From assembly GCA_905250075.1 (NCBI GenBank), contig CAJNOP010000306.1:167224-231223 (forward strand): a DNA stretch of 64,000 bases. Reading direction: 5' to 3'. The notes under the pieces are model-generated. The model saw only the letters and a list, made by a program, of their open reading frames with translations, made no database searches and was not told where the DNA came from. The position numbers and the translations under genes are program-made. This document shows, piece by piece, positions 38,676 through 50,018 of this stretch (within the stretch, counting starts at the first letter, position 1; every line of letters starts with the position of its first letter). The stretch is from Rotaria sp. Silwood1 (lineage: Eukaryota; Rotifera; Eurotatoria; Philodinida; Philodinidae).

Positions 38676-40135
38676 GATCTATACCAAAGAGTAGAAAAAA
38701 AATCAATAGTCAATAGTGGATTCGACATAATAATTGCACACTGTTTCAAAGAAAAGAAAAAAAAAAATGATGCCAAACTTTTTTTTTTAATTACTTAAAG
38801 AAAAAAAATCATTTTCAGCCAGCTGTCACCGAAAATGAATACGCGGGAATAGTTTCAAATATACTGTATAAATCATTATTTTCGTTAGAAAATAAATCTA
38901 CTGATAAACAAAAAATATCATAGATATTGTCTATTCTATTTTGCGATTTATGAGTCAAACATCATGAGAAAAAAAAATCAGGTTGTACAACAAGGACGTT
39001 TAATGTGACACGCATTCGACGATACGACTAATAGTTGTGCATTGTAATAAAAAAGAAGAAATGCAAAAAAAAAAAGAGCTAACAGAACATAGAAAAAAAA
39101 AGCAAAATATCGACTGTTTTTGTTTTTTTATATATGCAACCGATTAACTCTTGTTTATTAAGTGGATTTGCATTCTGAAAAAACCTACTGGATTTTATTG
39201 TTTAGTTATTTTAATTAATTTGAATGACTTCAATTTTATAAACTTCATGCAAAAAAATATTTTACACATGGAGCAATTTCATAATTTAATGAATACTATT
39301 TTAAGCATTTTCTATGTAAAAGAAAAGTAAAGAGTTCGACATCTATCTTCAAATATGTGAATAATATATCTCATTGTTTTGTTTTTGCTCAGCAACGTTC
39401 TTCTTCAGATTCTGAGGATCTCAGAACACAATTTAACACCTCTTTTGATAAGAATGTTCATATTTTTTGCGTGATATTTTTTGATTAAATTTCAAGTATA
39501 TATAAACAAATTGTTTACATTTAGAATTCCTATCGACCGCTAACAAATATTACATGGTACGGTGCGTCAACACTTTGTATCTTCGTATAAAATGTCTATT
39601 TCTATTTTAAGCGTCGGCTCTTTTACAATGCATATTTATATCTACATTCATTTGTTCTGACTGTAAAGACAATATTTATATAAAAAATACGATTCGGAAG
39701 TATTTTGTCGTCGGTAGTATTGTAAACATTGTTTTAATATTAATCGTAGTAAAGTTTTTTATGTTTACCATTATTGTTATATTAAAGTTTTTCGATTACG
39801 AGTGGACATCAGTGCCATCTATATGAAATATATATTCTAGCTGATTTATTTTAAAAATAAAACTGAAAAATTCATTGAAGAAAATATTTGATTTGAAATA
39901 GAATATCTTATATTTATATTTTTGTTTCAATTGGTCAATAACAAGCAATTAATCATAGAAAAAAAAAGTGAAAACAGATTACCCAATCAACCCTTTGCGG
40001 TTTCCTTTTTCAAATGAAATCATCCGATTGTGACGATATAGGATTCTATGTGGTTATTGTATAATAGCCGATCATTTGAAATAATAAAAAAAAGTCACTC
40101 AATAAAAACAAATTGCTGTTGTCCTTCTAGATGAT
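38676..40135. other. Divergent region between SVOP-like and DOT1-like genes
   Basis: About 1.46 kb, AT-rich, with no ORF supported. A CTTCTAG acceptor-like site lies 5 nt before the DOT1-like ATG, so a 5' UTR intron or trans-splice site may be present. Confidence 0.5.
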
Positions 40136-43100
40136 ATGACGTATAATAACATAGTGCGTGAACTTAAACTTCATAGTCCAGCTGGTGTTGAGCCGGCTGT
40201 ATTTACATGGCCAAATATTGAACGACAAGTAAATCATTGAAAATTTCTATTTATTTACTTTTAATTCAATTTAGAAAACAAAAAAAGATACAGTTTTTAT
40301 CGGTGGTGATGAAATTGTGCGAACAATTCGTTTAGTTTTTGAAGGTTTTTCTTTTTAATTAAATTTAATCTTAGAATACAAAAATTCTGTTGTTATTATT
40401 TTTTTTCCGAAAGATTATCCTGTACTATATCAACAAAATCTTGGTCTTGATAATTGTGATATACATTCATATAGTAAAATGAAAGAATTATGTGATAAAT
40501 TTAATAAAATAATTGATACACATGTCAAATTAAATCGTGGCACAGAAGCATTTTCAGCACGTCTTCAACAACGTCCAACAGCTAAATTATTTCGTCATAT
40601 ACTTGCTCAAGTATATAGTCGATCTGTAACTGATCCAGATAAACTACGGGATTATGAACCATTTTCACCATCAGTAAATACGAAGAGTTTTCTTTATTTA
40701 TATAGGTTTTTTTTCTTTTGTTTTATTCAAGGTTTATGGTGAAACATCACCAGATTTAATTGATTCAATACTTAAAATAATTAATTTAACTGAAGATCAA
40801 ACATTTATTGATCTTGGTTCTGGTGTTGGAAATGTTGTTTTACATGTTGCTGCATTAGCTAATTGTAAAAATGTTTATGGTATTGAACATGAAGAAACTC
40901 CAGCAACATATGCACGTGCTATGGCTGAGGAATTTCGTTTTTGGATGCGTTGGTATGGTAAACGTTATTCAGAATTTCAATTAGAACAAGGAGATTTTTT
41001 AATACATCCAAAAATTGATGAAAGAATTAAAGAAGCTGATGTAATTTTTGCTAATAATTATGTATTTGGTTCAACAGTTAATCATGAATTAAAAGTTAAA
41101 TTTATGAATATGAAAGGTGGGAAGAAAAAAAAAAATGATGAAGAAATTTTGTTTTTATTCGTTCTTTTTTTGATTTATTGTTATTAGATGGAGCAAAAAT
41201 TGTTTCATCAAGAGAATTTTGTTCGGAAACATTTCGACTTAATGATAGAACAAAAAATGATTTAGGTGCTGTTATGCATGTGACGTAAGTAAAATGTATT
41301 GTGACTTGTAAATTTATTTTATTGTTTGAATTTAAAGAAAACCAGAAGAATTTCTTGGAAAAGTTAGTTGGTCAGATAAATGTGTTCAATATTATCTTCA
41401 TGTTATTGATCATAGCAAATTAGCACTTTATTATGAAAAAATGCATCAAATTCATACGAAAGGATCAAAAACAAAGTAAGTATTTCCTTTTGGAAATGTT
41501 TTTTTTTTTTATTATTATTATAATTCAATGTAATTTATGCAAAAAAAAAAGTCAGAATGAATAATTTTTTTTTTGGAATTACATTTCAAAAAAAAAGAAA
41601 AATAAAAAGTCTAGTAATGAGTATTTAGATGCATAATTGTAAATATATGATTATTTATGTTCGAATATAGCAGAAAACTTCATAGACTAACAAGTTAAAA
41701 TAATTTTGATTGGTTTATAAAATGTACTAAGGCGAGCACATGTTTAAGTGATGCACTCTAAAGATAGAATCAGTAGCAGTCCGATTGATGAATGCAGAGC
41801 TGCATGTAGAACCCATCTGGTCCATAATTTTCGGAGTCTGATCCGACTTTGATATCAGTCTGATGAACTTTACCTACTGGCAAAAGCGCAAACGGAATAG
41901 ATCACCTGTGAATGTTTCCTGTTTGTACTATAAAATTCAATCTTTCTTAAAGATAGTACCTATGATTTACTTGCCATTAATTGAAACATAACTTCTTCAC
42001 TATGTGCAATTCTTTAATTGGACTTTGATATTTAATTACAAGAAGAAATTGCTAAAACTTTCGACAAAATATTTAGTTCTATATCATATCATCGACTACC
42101 AGCAAGCAGTACCAAGACTAAAACTTAGTTAAAAATGATCTAATTTTATTTTCTGTTCAAATTTCTTAGATTTATATTTCAAATCCTTCAATTACATCTT
42201 ATCTAGTTAAATGCTCATACAAATGGATAAATCATTACAAAGCACCAACAAAAAAAAAATCATGACTTTTAATTAATAAAATCACTAACTTAATTCCTAA
42301 GGTTAAGAAATTAGGAAACAAAATTTGTATGGTCTAATTTTCTAGTTTTGTTCGGAGCTGGGGATGCAACAGTGACGGTGCACTGTTTTGCATTAGTCTA
42401 AACATGCACTGATAGACTCATGATAAAAGTATTTTAACAAATAGCTGAATTTTATAAAAATGAAACAAAAATTTTTCAAGATTCAAGAATCCAAATCTAT
42501 AGAAGATTTTTCGAAATTATCAAATTCGATTTTTTCATTCAAAAAAAAGTCGAAACAAATCTAAGATTACCATAATTGTATGATCTGTTCAATAGTCGAC
42601 CATTCGATACTTGCTACCGAGTTTCTACAGTACTCTCGAGTTTTCCGACCTGAATCATTGTCACAGATCTCTTTATTAATAATCGAACTCTACTTTGATT
42701 CGTTATCTCATCTCAAAACAATTTCTAAATTTATTGTTTAGTCATTTGAAACATAATGACGATGATCAATCACCATCATCAAATAATTCTTCTATTCAAT
42801 ATTCAACAATTATTAAAAATAATCAACACAATAAAACATTCAAAATTGATGAAAATCAACCACCAACTAATCATTCAAAACATTCCAAACGTAAACGTAA
42901 AATAAAATCGTCTATATCAACATCATCACCATCAAATTCATCAACAATAATTAGTGCACGTGGTCGTAAAATTCATCTAAAACATCAATCAGATAATGAA
43001 TCCGAATTTGATTCTGACGAATCTGATGATGAATTAATTAATTCTAAACATCGTCGTTCATCATATAAAGATTATCAATTAACATTAAATGAATTACATA

Positions 43101-44652
43101 CAGCATCAGAAAAATATATTCAATTAAATCAAAATTTTCAAATTAAAAATCAACAATTTAATTATCAAAATATGACAAATTTATCCAATGATAATCTTCA
43201 TATAAATCATTTTCATGATTGTTTATTAGAACAAAATGATCAACAATTATTTAATTCAATTAATTCATATTTAGAACAATTTCGTCAACGTCTTATTAAA
43301 TATTTTACATATATGAAATCAAATATTTATCGTGAACATTTAAAAAATCAATTAGATAATGAAATGGAATTAAATAAAACATTAAAAATGAAAGTTAATT
43401 GTTTAGAAAATAATATTAAAACTTTATTAGAAGATGCAATTAATTTACTTAAATTACGTACACATGAATTAGGTATTGAAGAATTAGAACGACCTGTACA
43501 ATTAATAACATATGCAAATGATATATCAAATAAACATAAAGAATTACGTACAAAAGTTGCAACACTTGAAAAAGAAATAGCTGAATATAATTATGAAAAT
43601 GATAAAATTAATTTCTTTTTAAATAATGTTCTAACAAATGGACATCAATCAACAACAACAACAACAATAACAACAGAACAATCATTAAATGATAATATAT
43701 ATTCAACATTACTTGTTAATATGAGTAGACAAACACAACAACAACAACAAGAAAATAAACCACAATTAAATCATATTGATTATTTAAATAAATCATTAAC
43801 AAAAACAAATCAATTATCTTGTTTACCAATCAGTCCAAATACTTCTATCGATAATGATTTAGATTTAAATTCAAAAATTAATCAAAGTATTAATAAAATT
43901 TCAGATGAATCTTTAAATTGTTTATTTTCGTTTAGATACTTCGCCATTATATAATGTCGTTAAATCAGAAAGAAAAACTGATTTTATTATTCAAAAACGA
44001 GCAAAAAAACTTTCGAATCCAAATTCTGACGGTCATGCAATTGTTTCACCAATAAAAATCATTAAAGTTACCGATAAACGTAATGAGCTACCAGAATCTT
44101 TAATTCGACCATCACTATTATCTTCAAATATTTTAATTAAAACTAATAATCTTCTATCAACTAAACAAATTGAACCAGTACAAGTTCATTCAGTAATATC
44201 TAAACTTGAACATCAAACAAAAGAGGATAAACTTTTACAACAATCCATTATTCAATCGACAAATGTTGAAACAGTAATCAATACTTCTGTATCATCATCA
44301 AATACAAAAATATCATCATCGAACAAGGCAGATGACATTAGGTTTGTTTGTTTGGGTTATATTTAAATATTTATCAAAATTTTATTTGCATATTTTTAGT
44401 CAAGAAATGATAATACAATCTCCGCGTAAAAAGCGTGATTTTTATGGAAAATCATCAGGTACACCTACTTCATCATCATCATCATCATCATCATCCAATA
44501 AGTCTTATCGTCATATGAATAAAATAGACTCATTTTCATCAAATAAAAATCGTCCTTCATCAACACCAGCTTGTACCGAAGTATTACCAACAACTATTTT
44601 ACCTGATCGACCTATATCTATTCCACCATTAAGAACATCATCGTATGTTTAA
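40136..44652 (+). CDS. DOT1L: DOT1-like histone H3 lysine-79 methyltransferase, 948 aa
   Basis: Nine exons: 40136-40228, 40275-40344, 40414-40673, 40732-41116, 41188-41284, 41338-41475, 42742-43886, 43936-44341, 44400-44652 (2847 nt). DOT1 methylates H3K79 on nucleosomes with SAM and is not a SET enzyme. The catalytic fold covers about residues 1-330: LKLHSPAGVEPAVFTWP at the N-terminus, VYGETSPDLI, SAM motif DLGSGVG (168-174), E193, NNYVFG (249-254), and the late VSWSDKCVQYYLHVID. After a 1.27-kb intron come a Lys/Arg-rich basic patch (KHSKRKRKIKSS), an acidic Ser/Asp/Glu stretch, a coiled coil (LKNQLDNEMELNKTLKMKVN and on) and a Ser/Asn/Gln-rich tail. Shorter than human DOT1L (about 1,500 aa). 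Intron 7 is only 49 nt; its donor (AAA/GTATTA) is the least certain junction. The first ATG (40131) is followed at once by TGA, so I start at 40136. Confidence 0.92.
41476..42741 (+). other. Large intron 6 of DOT1-like gene
   Basis: 1266 bp between the catalytic core and the C-terminal exons. A somewhat more GC-rich patch lies at 41735-41885 (GTCTGATCCGACTTTGATATC region) and another at 42355-42420. No ORF or terminal repeats seen. Confidence 0.6.
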
Positions 44653-45138
44653 GAAATATGAACAAATTTTTTAATCTCAGATATAGATAATTTATCTTTG
44701 TCGATCAAATCTATTCATTTGTACAAGTTGTATTGATTTTATTTTATTTTATTTTTTGTATATCACGATTACTTGTTTCAATGTGTAATTGAAAGAGGCA
44801 TGTGAGCTCGAATCTTTTTGATTTCTTTTCTTTTTTTTGCTTTGATTTGTTATGAAATTAATCTGATCCATTAGAGAGGCAGCATAACCGATGTTTGTGT
44901 ATTCCCACTATTGTCTTTTTCTTTCTTTGTAATGTTTACTTCGTATATATAAATACATAAATAGAACAGATACGTATAGATATATATATACATCACTTCC
45001 ATGTCAATAATGAATACTAATTAAGAGAAAAAAAACATTTAAATTATTATTTAGCTTTATGTACATTATTGAGATCTAGTGAAAATCAGTTACTTATTGT
45101 TTGTTTAATATATGCATAATAGCACGGATGAATTTTAA
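44653..45138. other. Non-coding stretch
   Basis: 3' flank of the DOT1-like gene. AT-rich, nothing recognised. Confidence 0.5.
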
Positions 45139-45519
45139 AGAATGAGTATCTTAGTATTTCGACTAGAACTCTGCTTTTCTTTTTAACACTTAGACTCGAT
45201 CATTTTTTCAGAAGATCTTCCGCAAAATTCTCTACAAACATTTGATTAGACTTAAGGAGAAATATTTAACGAAGAACATTCAACAAGTAGCAACATACCC
45301 ACTGAGATATGTTGTTTTTTAAATATCTGATTATTTGAAACAGCTCTATCGGCTACGAAACTCAAATGTGAAGATACTTTTGAATGTTGTCAAGTGTACT
45401 TGTTCTAAATGGTTTAAATCTGTTACTTTTTAATTTTTCTCTAACTCTTGGAAAAATAATCAGATCTGAGGATTGAGAAGCAAACAACTTACACTCAAAA
45501 TATTAAGAGATTCATTCTT
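45139..45519. mobile_element. Diverged relative of the 994-bp inverted-repeat transposon
   Basis: The left end GAATGAGTATCTTAGTATTT pairs with the reverse complement of the right end, GAATGAATCTCTTAATATTT. The interior at 45210-45275 (GAAGATCTTCCGCAAAATTC, then TCTACAAAC) resembles the arm of the element at 4771-5764 (AAGATGCGCCGTCAAATTC, then TCTACAAAA). Shorter and strongly mutated; no ORF. Confidence 0.5.
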
Positions 45520-45663
45520 TTTTGAGTCATCCACTATTCAGTCATAAACCTATAACACTCGAAATACTTCACAATAGATGTGACAATCACTTAAAAATTG
45601 TAGAAAAGTAATTTTCAAATAGTCCAACGAATTTATGGTCTCTTTAAAAAACTCAAAGATCGG

Positions 45664-45840
45664 ATGAATACGATAAAACATGTATTCAAAAAAAAAACAT
45701 TAGAAACACATGTAACATCTGAATTAACCCAAATAACTGAAACAGTTTTCAAAGCAGTATCAAATGAACTTGAGCTTTCGAAGTCTCATGTTCCAACGAA
45801 AGATTTTATTCAACAAAATATACTAGTGTATGCAGTATGA
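45664..45840 (+). CDS. Short ORF of unknown function, 58 aa
   Basis: ATG AAT ACG opens an uninterrupted frame up to TGA at 45838. The middle reads THVTSELTQITETVFKAVSN and the codons look like those of real genes of the window. No signal peptide, no family recognised. It could be a leftover exon, and it lies directly before the TGTGGG-type block. Confidence 0.25.
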   Translation: MNTIKHVFKKKTLETHVTSELTQITETVFKAVSNELELSKSHVPTKDFIQQNILVYAV

Positions 45841-45897
45841 CTTTATCACGATGAGTTTGTTTGTGAGGTTTATTCAAACATACATTATGCTGTAGAC

Positions 45898-46231
45898 GGG
45901 TGTGTGGGTGGTGCGGATAATGATGTTGGTATGGGCGTGGAGTGTGGGCGCCTGGCGGCGTCTGGAGATGGGGTGCGGGTGTCCGGTGTAACTATGGGTG
46001 TGGCTGTGTGGGCCTGGGTTCGTGACGGTGTCGGTGTATAGGTATCGGATGCGATTGTGGGTGTCGGTGTGGGTGCGGCGGGTGGGGTGTGGACGTGGGT
46101 CTGGGTGCGTAGTGCTGTGTGGGCTGTGAATGTTGGTGTGGATGTGGAATGTCGGATGTGACGCGCAGGGTGTGTGGGTATCCACAAAAGTAAGCACACC
46201 CACACGCCCACACACACCCATATCCACACCC
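45898..46231. repeat. TGTGGG-type inverted block, locus 2 (largest)
   Basis: About 280 bp of degenerate G-rich repeats (TGTGGG, GGTGTCGG, GGTGCGGG and similar) are followed by a short centre, TATCCACAAAAGTAAG at about 46179-46194, and then about 37 bp of the complementary CACACCC strand. It is very GC-rich against its surroundings, and the G-rich part could form quadruplexes. Open frames across it are low-complexity artefacts. Confidence 0.7.
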
Positions 46232-46420
46232 TGTGCAGGACTACTTTAATCTCAAAAGAATATAGAAATAATATCTATTCGAGGCGGTGAGGATGTTTAT
46301 TTTCATGTTCTACTGTTTTTTAGTACAAAAAATATCTTGACCCAACGTAATTCAATCCAAGCCTAACAAATGCATACTATTTCTATATTTTTTTGAGTTT
46401 AAAGTAGTCCTGTACAGGTA
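46229..46420. repeat. 27-bp inverted repeat beside TGTGGG locus 2
   Basis: CCTGTGCAGGACTACTTTAA at 46229 onwards, plus a following TCTCAAA, recurs in reverse complement at about 46394-46420 with two mismatches. The spacer is about 140 bp. Confidence 0.6.
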
Positions 46421-46948
46421 CGAATTTCCGTAAGCGGATTTGGATCGAAGCTAATCGATATCCAGCATGAACTTTCATAGACCACAAAACCATGAAAATG
46501 GCTAGAAAAACAAACAGGAACAAAGACGAACTATATTTCATATTCATTGGAAGTCATTGAACGACAGCTTTATATATATCAGAATAAATAATAACATATT
46601 ATCAGTAACTAAATTTTCATCTTCATACTTTCACTAATACTGTTTTACTTGTATATATAGAGAATAAAGATGCACGTAACTTATTTTACTCATATATTCA
46701 GATTTAGAGAAAGAAAAGTCGACAAATATTTTTGTTTCAATATAGCAACTTACGTCCTCTAGTAACACAGGTAAAATAAAAAATTGTAAGTCATCTACAA
46801 TTTGTCAGAACATATGAACCAATAAAATGACAAATGCTGTCGTTGTCCTATATGGCGGTATTTTACCAGCTTCGTCCAAAATAGATATATTAATATATAT
46901 TCTTACCTTTTATTTTTCTCATTGTTTTTTTCATTTTTCAGATTCACC
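46421..46948. other. Upstream region of ribophorin II
   Basis: AT-rich. Ends with TTTTTTTCATTTTTCAG, an acceptor-like site, 7 nt before the ATG. Nothing else recognised. Confidence 0.5.
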
Positions 46949-49489
46949 ATGACGTCTACATCGTTAATGAGGATTATTCTTTTTATCCTTCCAATATTTT
47001 CATGGTATATAACATCAACAATAGCTGCTAATCTAAATGTAGCTAATTTAAATGGATTAAAAGCTCAATTTCAAACAGCAATGAAATCATTTTCGGATGT
47101 AGCATCATTACATTACACTTTAGGCGGTATTAAAGAACTTGGTGTTCAACTTCCGGATACATATTGTAATGATATTAAAAGATTAGTTGATAAATCAAAT
47201 GTTGAATCAATATATCATGCTACTGAAGCAGCAAAAACATTAGTTAATTGCAAAGTATATTTATCTATAAAAACGAGAAGAAAACTTTTATTCATATTAA
47301 TTTTATTATTAATTTTAGCTACCCGCCGAAGATTATCGTTCAACTTTAACATCAGTTCTTCAATCTGATCAAAGTAAAACTGCTGAAATTTATTATGCCG
47401 TCAGTTCAAGTGTTAATCTTGGTTTAAATGTTGATGAATCTAATATTGAAAAACGTCTTAATATATTAGCAAAAACTGATGACAGTGTATTAAGTCAAGC
47501 TTATGCATTATTAACTGGTGCACAATTAAGTCAACCCGTAGCAAAATATTATGCTGATACAATAAATGATATTGTTCAACAAGCTGATGAAATTGATGGA
47601 CATATATTACAATATGAAGGTGGCATTGGTACAACTGCATTTATTGTTAATGCATTTTATGAAGTTGCCGAAAAAGCTGGTGTACCAATTAAAATTGATT
47701 CAAAACAGTTAATGAAATTTGCAAAATATTTTTCAAGTAAACGACATGTTGCTACTTTACGAAGTGCTTATTATTTAACAAAAGTATTAAAACATTTATC
47801 TGACAATAAGGTAGAAAACAAAATTAATTTATTGGTTTGTTTCTTTTTATGGAAAAAAAAATTTTTATTTTTTAATTTAGAATCCAGTACCAATTGTTGT
47901 TAGTCGTATTAGTCCAGCAGCTATTAGTCCACAAAATCCATCAGTACTTGTTTCAATTTCAAATCTTTTAGGACAACCTGTTGGTGAAATGTCTGTTGTT
48001 GCTGAATCGGCTAAACGTAAAGAAGATGGAGTTGTTGTTATATCAAAACAAAAGCTTATTTCAAAAGCTAGTGATTTGTATGTTTAATTATTAGAAACAA
48101 AGAAAGTTTTTGGATAAAAATTTCCATTGTTGTTTAGTTCGGTTTATGAATTACCATTTTATGATACAAAAATTCCTCGTGGATTCTATACGATTCATTT
48201 AACATTAACAGCACGTAATGAAGGCAAATTGATTGGTCTAACTGATAATATAGTTAGTATTAAAAAAAAATCTGTGTTTTTTTTTCAATGAGAATTTTAT
48301 TTAATAATTATAATATGTATTCTAGATTGATGTTAAAGTTACATCTGAAGGAACAATTGAAAATGCAGAATTAATTGTTTCAGATCGTGATCATGCTGCT
48401 CAATCTAAAACATACAAGTAATTTAAATTGATAATAATAAATTAATTAATAATTTTATTCGATTTTTTTGTAGATTAACTTATCCAAATGTTCAATCTAA
48501 TAAAATTGAACTTGACTATCATCAAAAATTAACTGTAAAATTTCAAATAAAAGATAAACAAAGTGATGAATATATTCGTGTTCAACAAGCATTTTTACGT
48601 TTTACAAATAAACAATCAAATAAAGAAATTATTTATTTAGCTGAAGCAACAGATGATGGTAATTCACAATATAAAGTTGAAGTGGTAATGATTGCAAAAC
48701 ATTTTCTTTTATTCTTTTCATAAACAATAAACAAACCAAAAAGAAAAAAAAAGAAAACTTATAAAAAATAAATTTTTCTTTTTTTAGGATTTAACAACAA
48801 ATGCAAATGATTTTCGTCATCAATCAGATACATATGAACTTGTTTTAATTCTTGGTGATTCATTATTACAAAATGCATATGAATGGACATTTAATAATAA
48901 TGTTCATTTATCATTTCATGAAGATAGTCTTCCTGATAAAGATCATAAAAGTTTATATTTACCTAGACAAGAAATAATTCATCAATTTCGTGAAGATGAA
49001 AAACGACCACCAAATATTGTTTCACTTGTTTTTAGTGCATTGACTGTATTACCATTATTAATTCTTTTTATTTTAGTAAGAATATTGTCTCTTTTTTTTT
49101 TTCTTCGATGATTTCAATAACTTTATTTTTTTTTGTTTTAATGTTAATAGTGGCTTAAACTTGGTTTTAATCTATCTGGTTTACCATTAGGACTTAGTCC
49201 ATTAGGTTTTCATATATCACATGGAGGTAAATAAAGATTAAATATTGAAAAAAAAATATATATATAATTTTTTTAGCTGCCTTTGCTTTGATGTTTTTCT
49301 ATTGGAAATATTTGAATATGTTTCAAACAATTCGTTATTTGGCTTTAATTTCTATACCATTATTTGTTTTTGGTCATCGAGTATTATCAACATTAGCTGC
49401 TCGACGGTAAGTTAAATCAAATTGATTCATATTTACGAATTATTTCTTTTTTTTTTCTTGTCGATTTCTCTAGAGAGAAGAAAGCTTAA
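46949..49489 (+). CDS. RPN2: Ribophorin II, oligosaccharyltransferase subunit, 640 aa
   Basis: Ten exons: 46949-47254, 47319-47810, 47881-48077, 48138-48252, 48326-48417, 48474-48684, 48788-49075, 49151-49226, 49277-49406, 49474-49489 (1923 nt). Ribophorin II is a subunit of the ER oligosaccharyltransferase that N-glycosylates nascent proteins (yeast Swp1). A cleavable signal peptide covers residues 1-27, followed by a long lumenal part with HYTLGGIKELG, EGGIGTTAFIVNAFYEVAEK and SGDxxxVYELPFYDTKIPRG-like segments. The last third has three hydrophobic helices (VSLVFSALTVLPLLILFILW, AFALMFFYWKYLNMF, LALISIPLFVFGH), and the short cytosolic tail ends REKKA, fitting ER retention. The length matches the human protein (631). 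The start has a good context (CACCATGA). The last exon is only 16 nt. Confidence 0.95.
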
Positions 49490-50018
49490 TCGATACGTTT
49501 TACCGGAGAAGAAAAAGAAAAAACTATGAACAATTCTCTCTCTTTTTTTTTTTTGTTATTGTTTTCTTTATTATTGTTTCGCGTATGTCTAGGTCATCTC
49601 ATATTTAACATTTGTGTTTTGTCATATTTATTTCCAAAAGCTATGTGAAATTCTGCAGTGTTTTCTTTCGCTCTTGTAGTCTAGATCACTTGTTTGAAAC
49701 ATGTTGACGGTGATTCTAGTGTGTATTAACGTTTTCTTTGTGACTTTTTTATCAAGTGTTTCTTTTTTTTTTTTGGAGGTATTTCCATCGAAAACATCAA
49801 GATCCAGCATGATTAAGAGTTATTTATTTCACCACAGAAGAAAAACTTGTCAAAAAAATATAAACTAAAACAGCTTGAATAACAAAAAACAACTCTGTAT
49901 TAAAGAAAAATATTGCAAGAATTTGTTTCGTATGCAAATATCATGAAAATTGCGTGAATAAATAAATGGAGCGAGATTTTCTATAGAGAAAAATAAATGA
50001 GCTAAAATAAAAGCATTA
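49490..50018. other. Convergent intergenic region
   Basis: 3' flanks of ribophorin II and the RUS1-like gene. Pyrimidine-rich runs, no gene supported. Confidence 0.5.

Noticed and set aside
45874..46229. Three overlapping His/Pro/Thr-rich frames on the minus strand
   Set aside because: Translations of the degenerate CCCACA repeats; low complexity in all frames.
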